From assembly GCA_013398615.1 (NCBI GenBank), contig VZSR01003807.1, positions 14,414,013-14,478,012 of the forward strand: a DNA stretch of 64,000 nucleotides. The letters are read 5' to 3'. The translations under genes and the position numbers were made by a program. This stretch comes from Brachypodius melanocephalos (taxonomy: Eukaryota; Chordata; Aves; Passeriformes; Pycnonotidae). Positions 26,293-36,739 of this stretch are shown here, piece by piece (the first letter of the stretch is position 1; the number at the start of each line of letters is the position of its first letter). The notes under the pieces are model-generated. The model had not been told where the DNA came from and did no database searches. It saw only the letters and a list, made by a program, of their open reading frames with translations.

Positions 26293-26855
26293 CTGAAAAG
26301 AAAAAGGCATTTTTGGTATATTTTTGTCAAGGCAAAATAAAAGGCTTGTAATTTTTTCTCTCAGGGGCTTTTTGTTGCTATTCATTATCATCAGTGTAAT
26401 ATTTCCAACCATTTCAAACAGATATCAGAATCTTTTATAGTCTGAATATGACCTAGTATTTTGCTCTTCTTTTATTTACTCTTCTCCTTGGTAACTTCGC
26501 ACAATTCTTACACAGCTTAGTACAAATTTGAATTGGACTTCAGAACTGGAAGAACAAAATATTTGCCTTTCAATAGAGGAAGAGTCTGCTGCGGGATGGG
26601 CAAAGCAAAGTGGCTATGCCAGGGAAGCTTGGGAAGTTGTTCTCAGTAAGCAGGAGTTTCTAGGTCTGGCCTCTATGGCAACCCACACAGGCAAAGACAA
26701 GCTGAATTTCCTTCCTCTCCATTGTTTCTCACACCCTCCATCATTCCCCAGTTCTGTCTGCAAATAGGGAAAAAGCCAAAAATCCCCACATGCAGTCAGA
26801 GCAGTGGGTGTATGCTCAAAGGGAACAGGAGGCAGAAGTGTGGCAGCAGCCCTCT

Positions 26856-27355
26856 TGTTAGGGGATAGACATGAGCCAAGACACAGAGTTCTTGCTTACC
26901 ACAGCATGAAATGGGTTTTATTCCTCTTTTCAGCTCAGCCATCCTGACTCCAACTATTCACTGACCCTGGCTGCAGCAAGGTCCTACTGTAGGTTTCCCT
27001 TGCAGCCTCTGCTGGTTATTTCCTGCTAAACTGACTGCATGTATTGGATTGCAGGCTCTGAATGCAGGCTTTTACCCAGCTAGACTGTGACTACAAGTTC
27101 CAGCAACAGGCTCTGACTGCAGACCCATACTGACCTCACAGCAGTGACTCTTTCTCCCCAGGATCCTTCTTCTTCACGCTTCTCTCTTCCTCGACATTCC
27201 TCCAACATGATTCCCTCTCTCCAGCTAACCCACTGCCTTTTATCACACTTATCTTTATTGGATACAGCTGTGACTCATCAGGGGTGAGGCTGTATTGGGT
27301 AATTAACAGCTGTTACTTATCAGAGATGAGGTCACCTGTATTTTCTTCTCCTACA
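26856..27355 (-). mobile_element. Probable ERV solo LTR, antisense, distinct family
   Basis: Read on the minus strand, the block shows LTR architecture: TGTAGG at the start, a TATA box (ATAAAAGG, plus-strand 27236-27243), a transcribed part, AATAAA at plus-strand 26917-26922, and an end at ..CTAACA. The AATAAA-ACCC-ATTTC context resembles avian ERV R regions. The family is not identified. No internal coding region is attached and the proposed edges lack an obvious target-site duplication, so the ends are approximate. Confidence 0.6.
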
Positions 27356-27779
27356 AGAAGTACCTGCAGCTGGAAAATGACAGTACAGAGGCACAGAGAA
27401 CCAAAAAATACATCTGGAAAAATAAACACTGAAGGAAAATGTCAGGTGAAAGTCTTTTATCTCTTAATGTGAATAAGAAAAAAGAACCCCCCTTCCTGAA
27501 CTAGGAGTACCAGGGCAAACAAAGTGTGGTAGGGGAAGAAAACAAATATCAAATCTGACTATGTCAGAAATATCTTATTTCTGCACGATAGGGAGAGAAT
27601 ACTGAGAACACTGAAATCACAGGACCATCCAGCTAAAGTTCTCATATTCATATGTTTGCTTTGATATGCTTTGAATACCACAGAATAGCATTTGTTGCTG
27701 TTGGTTTTCTTTGAATTAGTGAGCTGACAATATCAGGACAGTAATTTCCTACTGAATAAAACACAAGCAGGCATTAGGA

Positions 27780-27825
27780 TTAAATGTCCCTTGATAATGT
27801 CCATGTGGTATTAGTGTTAGATTCA
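27780..27825 (-). CDS. Candidate terminal exon of the 27.8-30.2 kb chain
   Basis: The acceptor is very strong (a long T-rich tract then CTTCAG). One base completes the codon left by the exon at 28092-28188. Fourteen further codons (ESNTNTTWTLSRDI) lead to TAA at 27780-27782. The reading phase (2) matches the upstream exon. I see no nearby minus-strand AATAAA just beyond the stop, which weakens the terminal-exon call. Confidence 0.2.
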
Positions 27826-28091
27826 CTGAAGAAAAAAAAAAAGAGAAAAAAATTATTCAAGCCAAAAAATACTGTGCAATATTTCATGGTGTTATTAAAG
27901 CTAGAGAAGCACAGAAAAACCTGAAGAAATAAGCCCCTGAACATTTTATAGCTACATTTCACACTCACTTTGCACTGCTAGAAAGAGACTTTTCCATTAG
28001 CTGGCACACAATCTGTGGTACAGCAGCCTTGAAAACATGCTCAAGCAGTCTCACGATTTCCACTCTCCATTTTATCATTTCTATTTCCTAC

Positions 28092-28188
28092 CACAGGACT
28101 GCAAATATCCCTGTATCCCACCAGTTTTTCTTTCCATGATGTGGGTACTGCTGCTTCTTTAGGCAGTTTGCAAGTGGTCTGTGCTGCC
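28092..28188 (-). CDS. Candidate exon in the minus-strand chain
   Basis: The acceptor ATTGTTCAG ends at 28189. The donor (TGTG then GTAGGA) starts at 28091 and is only fair. The frame required by the preceding exon (phase 1) is open and reads for example CLKKQQYPHHGKKNWWDTGI. A second frame (phase 2, reading AAQTTCKLPKEAAVP) is also open, so phase support is weaker here. Product not recognised. Confidence 0.25.
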
Positions 28189-28647
28189 CTGAACAATAGG
28201 TTTGATGGTAAGTGTTCAGAAATAGGGATGAACAATGAAAGATGGGGTTACTATTCAGCACACCTGCATCTTCCTTTCTTTAACAGCTGATCCAGAAGGA
28301 CAGGGACAGAAATGCATTTACTTTCAAGAGTACTGGGAAAGATTAGCTTTAAGCAAGCAAAGGGTGAGCATTGTTTGTTGCTGTTTATTAGAAGGGGTTA
28401 AAAATAAGCCCATACTGACAGCACAGGAAGGTGCAGTCTGATTATTATTAATCATTTATCTCAGCCTGGTCAGTGTTATGATGTAGGCTCTCAGTATGAA
28501 AACGTGTCTCAGCTAATATCTTTTCTGTTTTATCTCTTTGTTAGTTTATTGTTTTCACCTAGAATAAATACTACAGCATATAAAAACATGTAGAAACACT
28601 ATGACTTTCAAAATCACTCATGTGTCAGACATTGTCATGGCACTCAC

Positions 28648-28683
28648 CATCTCTTCTTTCTAAAATGCTATTAGTTCCTGCCT
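28648..28683 (-). CDS. Candidate short exon in the minus-strand chain
   Basis: The donor is excellent (GATG then GTGAGT); the acceptor (CTGTCAG) has a weak pyrimidine tract, and a second AG six bases in is an alternative start. Only the phase-1 frame is open (AGTNSILERRD). That is the phase required by the upstream exon at 28815-28911. Confidence 0.2.
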
Positions 28684-28814
28684 CTGACAGTCCATCAGAT
28701 TTTCAGCTTGAAGAGATGGCTTTTTGTCTGCTCTGTCTTCTCTGGCAGTCATAGATATCTGAACAGGTATCTCCCTTCTCCAAAAAAATCTTTCAAAATC
28801 AAGCCAAGACATAC

Positions 28815-28911
28815 CTTCATTTGGAATCATGGACAAGCCATTACCTCTCACAATTATCATTTGCTGAAAAACACAGGACTGACCCTCAGAAGAGAAAGCA
28901 GTAAATCCAAC
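28815..28911 (-). CDS. Candidate exon in the minus-strand chain
   Basis: The acceptor (CATAACCCAG) ends at 28912. The donor is close to consensus (GAAG then GTATGT). Only the phase-0 frame is open across the 97 bases (VGFTAFSSEGQSCVFQQM at its start), ending in phase 1. This phase matches the exon upstream at 29232-29308. Product not recognised. Confidence 0.27.
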
Positions 28912-29231
28912 CTGGGTTATGGGAAAATTTGAAAGCAAATATAAGTCTTTTATATCCCAGCTGGTGTTCCCAGGCTCAAAAACACATGCTATTCTAGTAT
29001 CCTGCAGGGATTAGATCCACAATTTCCAAGCTTACAGTGAACCAAGTTGCTACAATTCTGTTTTACTGAATAAATATTTATCACAAATAAAACAGCAAAA
29101 GAAGACACTTATAAAGAAGACACCACTAAAATCAGTTTTGTAGTCCTTTTTTTTTTCCTTGAAGAGGAGAAAAAAGCATATTTGTTGCAATGTGAGAAAT
29201 TATAGAGTAATATCTCTTGGTCTTCACTTAC

Positions 29232-29308
29232 TGAAGCAAGAAGAGTGGGCAGAGGGTCAGGAGTAATAACAGCAGGAACAGCCTTCTCCTTTGTCATGGT
29301 CATGCAGG
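29232..29308 (-). CDS. Candidate exon in the minus-strand chain
   Basis: The acceptor (CCTTTCTAAACAG) ends at 29309 and the donor is consensus (TTCA then GTAAGT). The only open frame begins after two bases and reads CMTMTKEKAVPAVITPDPLP onward, ending in phase 0. The two leading bases fit the phase-1 end of the exon at 30029-30206. Confidence 0.27.
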
Positions 29309-29779
29309 CTGTTTAGAAAGGTTAAAAGGGCAGCCCCGTCATCCACAAATACTTTGAACAGTTATATCAAACTGTTTACATCTAGTGAGATAACACTGAA
29401 ATATCCTTTCAATATCTATTGTAAAATAAAGAATGTCAGAAGGACAAATTTTATTTTTAGTTTCAGAAGCTGTCTCATTTTTGTTGCACATTTTTGACAT
29501 TTCAATGTGCAAGGAAAAAGAGCTCAGGTAGGAGAGAATAAAACAAAAGGGACACACATACCCTGCACGTAGAACAGGCACGTAATCTGGACAGGTCAAA
29601 GATTTGTCCTTGTGGGTTCATTCCCACTTAGCTTATTCTGTTATTCTGTGATTTTCTACCATGAGGATGATGTGAAAAAATACCAACTCAACACAAGGAC
29701 CAAAGTATACTCGTGGAGCACTTCTACCTTTCTCTCCCTCAGCCTCTGTTTCCGCCTTCTCCAACTTCCATGGCACAAT

Positions 29780-29877
29780 TTACACTTCTCGGTTAATTTT
29801 GGCATCTTTGTTATCAGCTGAAGCTCTGATCCTGGACAGAGTGAGTTTGATGGTAATAGCAACAATTTCATATTTGA
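29780..29877 (-). CDS. Competing candidate terminal exon
   Basis: The acceptor GTAGTTTTCAG ends at 29878. With the phase-1 end of the exon at 30029-30206 the frame is open for 32 codons (KYEIVAITIKLTLSRIRASA, and on) to a TAA at 29780-29782. This would make a different, shorter C-terminus than the chain through 29232-29308. At most one of the two routes need be real, and their coexistence shows how easily such fits arise. Confidence 0.17.
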
Positions 29878-30028
29878 CTGAAAACTACAGAAACACAATT
29901 AGGAAGTCCAAGACTGCTCTAACCCAGCTTCAGACTCACTTCACTTGCCAGTTACAAATAAAAATACTTTGCAATTGTTGGGATAAAGAAGAGAACATGT
30001 TTCTCCCAGCAATGTAGAGATCACTTAC

Positions 30029-30206
30029 TGTTCTTTATGCTACTAACACATTCACAAGATCTAGAAATGTTGGGGACAGCTAACTTGGTTGTTTTCTTCC
30101 CTACTATCTTTTTGTTCTGATGTTGTTTTCTGATAAGCACTGCTACAGAACACAGGATATTCATTACCCAGTTTACCAGTCTAGGACACAATACATAAGC
30201 ATACAC
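30029..30206 (-). CDS. Best single candidate exon, 59 codons
   Basis: The acceptor is textbook (TTTCTTTTTCTCATAG, ending at 30207) and the donor is consensus (AACA then GTAAGT). Only one frame is open over 178 bases, from phase 0 to phase 1. The peptide begins VYAYVLCPRLVNWVMNILCS and continues with a lysine-rich part and a short Cys-containing end. The first 25 residues are hydrophobic and could be a membrane segment. No family was recognised. Fifty-nine codons without a stop in AT-rich DNA is uncommon but not decisive. Confidence 0.33.
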
Positions 30207-30209
30207 CTA

Positions 30210-33200
30210 TGAGAAAAAGAAACTCATAGAGTAAAGTGCAGTTCAGCACCATTTTAAAGGGTAAGATGATAGAAAGTTTTGAAACAAAACTCAAATGAAA
30301 TAAACACTTCAATGCAATCGAAAATCTTTTACACAGCACAGTTTCAGTTTCCCAAAAACTCGAGACAATGTATATTTAGGAATATCAGTGTATTGTTCAT
30401 TGGGATCTTTAAACTTTCTTTAAGCAGTAAAGAAGGTATTAAACAAAATTTGTAATTGAAGATAAATAAAATATATTGTAACATTGAAGTCTTTTAAATA
30501 CAGATAACATTCTCTGCCCCTCATTAAATAATATTTGACTTAGAATATTATTTGCTGTCTCTGTCCTCTTTGCATGTCCTAAAAGAGTTAGTATTTGAAA
30601 AGATGACCATAGCTGTGACTACAGCAAAACACGTGGGCACAACAACTTCTCTACAGCTAGACACACAAGTTCACACCTCTCCAATTTTACGAAGACAGAA
30701 GACATGTTAAAAACTGTGTGCATGTCAAAATGTAATGTTAAGTTTAGGTATTATTTTTGTTCTTATTCTCTAATAGCAGGATACAAACTCCAGGAAAAAA
30801 AAAAAAACAAAACCAAACTATTTTGTCCTTTGCTCACAATTACAAAATAAACAGTAAAAATCTACTTTGAGAAGTGTTTCAGAAACTAGCTTTAGAGATA
30901 TGACATTGTCACCAATTCATACAATAGTCAGGAAAACACAGTTCATATCTAATAATAATGAAATAAGTTACACTGTGTATAGGCAGTGCTGCAAATGGGC
31001 AAAGCTTTTTTTTGACAACCATTTTGACTTGTCATGAGTGTCTAGATGGAATTTACTTCTTGGTTTTTTTCTTCATAATTTAGGATTTTGGAGGTTTCAG
31101 ATGGATACTCTTGTTTTACAAGGATCTTTACCCAAACACTTCACGTATCTTCAATGACTTTGTTTGTGCAAATCTTGTGGCTGGGATCAATATCTGCCTG
31201 TGTATTTGACTAAATGTGCAGATGCAGGCATCTAATTAACTGTAGTGTTTACCAGACATTCATACAGCCAAGCCCTCCTCAGAAAAATATCATTTGATAA
31301 TGATAATATGGGCTTCGCTTTAGCACAGAACAAAGCACTGCTTGGTATTTTTTAAGGCACAGCCATCTGTGAAACACAACCTTCTCTGTTAGGAACACAT
31401 TTTCCCCCAGTGAGAGTGGCTCCCCCTTGGACACAGTGCCCGTGTACCTCCAACTCTGTACTCTTCCCTTTTCTTCCTTTAAACTAAATTGCTAAAGTAA
31501 TAACATATTTCTTAAAATGCTTGATCACTTCTCGTCTGTCTCCTTCAACCAGGAAGAAAGCGTCCTATGGACTTTGCCAGACCTGTGGTTAAAAAATATT
31601 TGAAGAAATATATGAAGTCAGTACATGATTCAAAAGTGGTCTGCATTTCAGTTTCTCTGTTGCTGTGGTCACACTGGACTCAAGAGACAGGTGTGGCGAG
31701 CAGGTCTGACTACACTCCTTACATCTGATGCGTCTTGCTCAGACGCTTCCCTGCTGACCACTCTTAAGAGTAGCAGAAAGCCTCTAACTTACCTTTCACT
31801 TCCCAAGGACCCCTCACAATGGCACTCATTTAATCAGGCTGCTGGCATGCATTGGGCCCCAGAGACTGCACCCAGATTTGACCTGCTGGGAGACCTTCTG
31901 GCTCCCTGCATGGCTGTGCACCCAGTGATCCTTTCTGGGAAGCAGAATGGAGGGAGGGAGCTCAGTCCTGCCTGGGTGTGCTGCTGGTGTGGTGCTCATG
32001 GTACCGTGGGACCTTGGCTACCAGGCCTTGGAAGTGGTATTGGATCCTGAACAAACAGTGATTGTCCTTTCTTCCCTGCTTTTTTCTCATAATACAGGAA
32101 TTTAAATGAGTCTCATTTTGCATCTGATTAGAGTTTTATTCCAAAATGCTACAACACTATGCCAAGAACTGTCTGTGTGGTGATTCACAGGAAGAAGACC
32201 TGTGTGATTTCCTCTCCTCAGGAAGAATTAATACAGTCATTTGAAATTAACGACTCTTTAAAATTAAGAGGGCTTTTAATGTCCATGAACAGCAGGGCTT
32301 CCTTGCTGTTCTTGACCTTTTAGTGATCTCCATGCCATGAAACTTTAAATAAAAGGTTTCATTTTAAAAACTACCACAGCTATGACCCAGAGAAAATTGA
32401 GTTACTCTGTTGTCTCAACAACTGGGTCTCATAATCAGTAGCAGGAGAAAAGTAACTCAATGAAATAATGGAATGCATACAGTTTCTTAGAAAAAAAATG
32501 CTGCTCTCTGACAAAAATAAATCCATTTATCAATCAAGAAATCAGAATGTTCTTCAGAAAGAAATTGCAACTCCTTTACTAACAACAATGAACTATGGAA
32601 GAAAGAGACTCATAAGTCCCACTTGTGAGGACATTAAAACAAAAAATTGCATCAAAAAATAGATCCCTCCCCTGGGCTTCCACACAGCCCTCTGTGTTTA
32701 TCAATTATCAGCAGCTAATTGAGACTTGCATCACTCTGTAGCCTCAAAAAGTTTAAAACAGTTCCATCAAACCTCTTCTCTGATGCTAGAGCTCAGATGG
32801 CCCCCTGTGACTAAACATGTTGCCTTGGAGAAGCGGTGTTTTGGAAAGGACCTAGCACTTACATTACCACAATTGCAATTAAATGTTCCCTATCTACATA
32901 CTGCCAAGAACAGTACTTTTGACTAGATTGTCATTATCTACATATCTGCCAATCTTCTACATTTGAGTCCTTGCAAGCTAAAGTAAATGAGTATGAAAAA
33001 AAGCAAACAATCCTAATTTTTAAGGTCGCATGCCCTGTAGCAGGGAACTACTGTAGCTTCTTTTCTCAGCAAACACCTTAGCTCATTTCCCTCGCTACAA
33101 AAGAAGCCTTGTTGTGTAATGCAGAAAGATGAACCAGGGGATGTTAAACTATCAGTAATGTTGAAAATAATAATTGCAAAGCTAAAGATCAGCAGCCATT

Positions 33201-35770
33201 CACAAACCTGTTCTAGAAAAATTTGCCGAAAATGCTGAAGATTTGTGCAACTTACTGTGCATGAAGTTCGATGAGTGGTTCTTTCTGAAGAGAGAACAGT
33301 TTACCCCATTATCGTATTTTAAGGGCTAGCCAAGATTTTTTAATTTATTTGAGGGTTTATTGCTTTGTTTACTTTGCTAGAACCTTTTTCTAATGTTCTA
33401 AGCATCACCGTGAACTATTTCATACATAGTTTATGAATCTGTTATTTCAACATTCTTCTTTGGATTAAATATCCTCTTCTTGCTGTTGTGTCCTTCTTTT
33501 CTCTTCATCCCCAATTCCCTTCCTTGAAATAGATCCTGAAACAATAATGACAATTGAATCTCAGCTTTTGTTTCCCTGGGAAAAACAATAAGAATCTTAA
33601 AACTGCTGTTATTAACAGCTATTCTGTTCTCTTTTCTATTGTTGTAGATCTTAGGTGCTTCTGACACAGTACTAACTTATTTTTTGCCATATCTTAGCAG
33701 GATTGTATTCATTTTCACTCTTTTCTTGCTTAACTCATATTGAGCTTGTTTAAAACTGTGCCAAATGTCTTTTGGCATCTCTTTTACTTCGTGTCTTTCA
33801 GGGCTCTCTTGGTGGATGATAGTTGACTAACACATCACTATTCTTACTCTAAGCAGCTGTTTAATTTCCATATTCCAACTGGCATTCTTGTTCATCCCAA
33901 AGCATGTCTTGTAGACTGCATTACTGAATGCATTACTTTTATTTTACTCCAATTCTGAGACCTGTCCAATGCTCCCTTCATGTAGAATTTTGACTTTCTT
34001 GTTCTGATGATGTCTTCCACATTTGCATCATCATAGTTCATTAATGCCTTTCTGTTTTTAACAAATTAAAGACAGCATTCGCTATTAGTTAGCTCATTTG
34101 AGTTGTTAGCTCATTTAGTTCACTTTTCCTCTCTTCCTTGGTTAAGCTATTCTCACTCTTCACCTCAAATGATATGAAGTGATTCTACTGCTAGAAGAAA
34201 ATGCAGGGAAAGGAGGGATCCACTTTCATCAATGGCTTGATTTCTCTCCTAAGAGACCAGGATTTACAGTCATGTTCAGAAGTAAGCAAATAATTGGGAT
34301 TGCACTGGGTTTTATGAAAGGGAGTCCTTTTGCTCTTCTATTTGCTTCAGGAGAAGTAAATTTGTAAATTTACTTTTACAAGGAACACAAAATTAGGGAG
34401 ATTTCATACTGAAGCTCCTCTGCTCTCTCAGTATATTTGGAAAGTCCTCCCGAAGTTTGTACTCCTGTGAAAATATATAAATTTTTTCTCCATTAGAGCG
34501 TTTGTAGAAAAAGCAAATACGTGTGCTTTATGATAAATATGACACAGGTGTGTGCTGAAAGAAGTATACAGAAATCATCCACTGAGAATCCAAACCAAAA
34601 TCTTGGAAACTCAGACGCCAGAGGATTAATCCTAAGCAATGACTTACAAGCTGAACAATTCAATTATTAACAGGGCAAGAAATTTGCATTCTAACTGCAA
34701 TTCATGCATTTCACTCATGTAGACATTATCATAAGACATACTGGATCAATGTTACAGGCCATTCCTTCTAATTTCAGCTCATTGGACAAGAGGTCCAAGA
34801 GCTTATTTTAAAAATTTACCTCAATATATTTTTATTATATCCTCTACTTCAAACTCAATAGTTGGAGCAAATGGCAGTACAACCTCTTGCTACAGGAACA
34901 GGAATATCCAGATAAAGGCCAATATGATGGAGGGAGGCAGGTTATCTTTTAATTGGCCTCCACTGTTTCATCATGCCTAAAACCATGGAGCTGCATCAAG
35001 ACTACAGAATTGTGCTGAGCAAGGGTCTGACAGCAAGTTCATCAGACTAACTGGCTCCGCTCTATGGAAAATCTAAGATGCCATTGGCTTCAAAAAGATG
35101 TTTCAGCATAAATTGATACATTTGCGAAGAGCACTCCACATACCAATACTTTTCAGGCATTTGTTTCGTATAATTTGGATTGTTTGGGGGTTTTTTATGT
35201 TGTTACTTTTTTTTTTTTTTTTTTCCCAAATGTGTTGGGAAATAAACACACGCACCAGACAGCCACTGAAAATCTTGTTCCAAAAACAGGTAGCTGGACA
35301 AAAATCTTGACAGCAGGAAAGTTTGAACAAAAGGGAAGAAAACAAGATAAAAAACCGCTTTTCATTAGATCTGGGAAAATGTTTTGAGTTTGGTTTTTCA
35401 ATGTTTTAAATTGAATTAAGAGATTTCTGTCCTCATAACACAGCTGACTTACTGCTAGTTTGAAACTGGGAGCATGGAACATACTCAACCCTTTTCAATC
35501 TGTCATTACCTAACCACTGAGGGTCCTTCACATGCCACCAAAGGAGAGTTAACACTTAATCTACTCCTCAACTGTTGGAATCTCTAGGGTTACATTTTAA
35601 CATACACTGTTCTTAATTTGTCATAGTTTTGCCTCTCTCTAGTTCTTGGCTGTGGCATGCTTTAAAATATCTATTTATTTTCCAATAGTTATTGCAGAGG
35701 TTGTACAGAGTTCTGCATTGTGGGAGAAGTACTTATGTTCAGCATGTGTTTGCATCAATGAGATTGGTCT
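30210..35770. other. Unique DNA, no supported gene
   Basis: No repeat family was recognised. A GC-richer block at 31625-32050 has a 141-codon plus-strand ORF with no recognisable domain and no supporting splice structure. A minus-strand stretch at 33431-33600 shows two good acceptors but no donor, so it is not called. An 18-base poly(T) run lies at 35207-35224. Confidence 0.45.
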
Positions 35771-35776
35771 GCTTTG

Positions 35777-35813
35777 GGAAGGAAGGAAGGAAGGAAGGAA
35801 GGAAGGAAGGAAG
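35777..35813 (+). repeat. (GGAA)n microsatellite running into the gap
   Basis: About nine GGAA units are visible before the sequence turns to N. The right-hand side of the gap shows no repeat, so the array ends inside the gap. Confidence 0.97.
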
Positions 35814-35913
35814 NNNNNNNNNNNNNNNNNNNNNNNNNNNNNNNNNNNNNNNNNNNNNNNNNNNNNNNNNNNNNNNNNNNNNNNNNNNNNNNNNNNNNNN
35901 NNNNNNNNNNNNN
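35814..35913. other. Assembly gap, 100 N
   Basis: Exactly 100 Ns, the usual placeholder for a gap of unknown size. ORFs spanning it are meaningless. Confidence 0.99.
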
Positions 35914-36250
35914 GCTGGATAATCTGAAACCCTTATGAATAATGCCTGGCTGTGTCACTCAGCTAACAGTGCCAGCATTCATGTTTTTTCTAGTTGGTGA
36001 TTAAATATTCTCTTACCCAAATGTGCTGTATGTCCTGGCACAAGAAACACAAGTCAGATTTCTCAGTTCCAGAATATTGTCAATTCAACGTGAAGATGTC
36101 CAGACATTCTTTGCAAATAAAAGAACACAGTGAGAGAAGGAGACAGAGTTGAAAAGGACATTTCAGATAATTTGATAAGATTAGTTGCACCTTCCTTCCA
36201 TGATTAATTCTGCATTCCAAATAAAAACAAGGCATTGTGTGGAAACTCAC

Positions 36251-36443
36251 AAAAGTACAAAAAGCTTGCCTTCTCTTGCAGCAAGGTGTGTAGCACTGCT
36301 AGCAAAATGATCAGAAATAATTCTCTGCGTTTTTTTCTGTGCCTTGGCCACAGGAAAAAAACTGTAAGGATCATCAGGCAAACCCAGAGCACAAGACATA
36401 GTTCAGAAGCATGGTAGATATACTGGTACACTCTGATGATTTC
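36251..36443 (-). CDS. Candidate hydrophobic exon, 64 codons
   Basis: The donor is good (TTTT then GTGAGT). The acceptor (ATGAATGAG) is poor, although a T-rich tract lies upstream. The frame is open for 64 codons in the phase left by the exon at 36641-36733. The middle is strongly hydrophobic (ELCLVLWVCLMILTVFFLW) and is followed by a basic patch (PRHRKKRREL) and a second hydrophobic run, as in a membrane protein. Product not recognised. The poor acceptor keeps this low. Confidence 0.2.
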
Positions 36444-36640
36444 CTCATTCATGGAAAACACAAAAGGAAAACACATTCATTGCAACGCTTTTACTCACGC
36501 ACACTACCAAGGCTTAGCAGCCTCCTCTCTACAGAATAATAATAATAAAAAAAATTAAGAGAATTTAAGATGACCTTTATCCTCTCATTCCAAATACAAG
36601 ATTAGTAATAAAAGAGACTCAGACAGAGGTCAGTACTTAC

Positions 36641-36733
36641 CATAGCTTCTTCTCCTGAGTACCAAGAATCTCCTGGTATTAAAGGACTGTCTGGGAGATG
36701 AAAGGTTTGGATGTTCAATATATTGTCACCCCA
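36641..36733 (-). CDS. Candidate exon, 31 codons, consensus junctions
   Basis: Both junctions are near ideal: acceptor TATTTACAG ending at 36734 and donor ATG then GTAAGT starting at 36640. The 93 bases are an exact multiple of three. Only phase 0 is open; the other two frames stop early. The peptide includes QTFHLPDSPLIPGDSWYSGE, which looks like folded-protein sequence. No family was recognised. Confidence 0.32.
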
Positions 36734-36739
36734 CTGTAA

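Noticed and set aside
31625..32050. 141-codon plus-strand ORF
   Set aside because: GC-rich open stretch with no domain, no recognisable homolog and no splice support; kept only as a GC-richer block.
33431..33667. 78-codon minus-strand ORF with two good acceptors
   Set aside because: No donor and no link in phase to any other candidate; composition alone is not enough.
35646..35958. ORFs of 67-93 codons across the N gap
   Set aside because: Most of the translation is undefined residues; the frame is meaningless.
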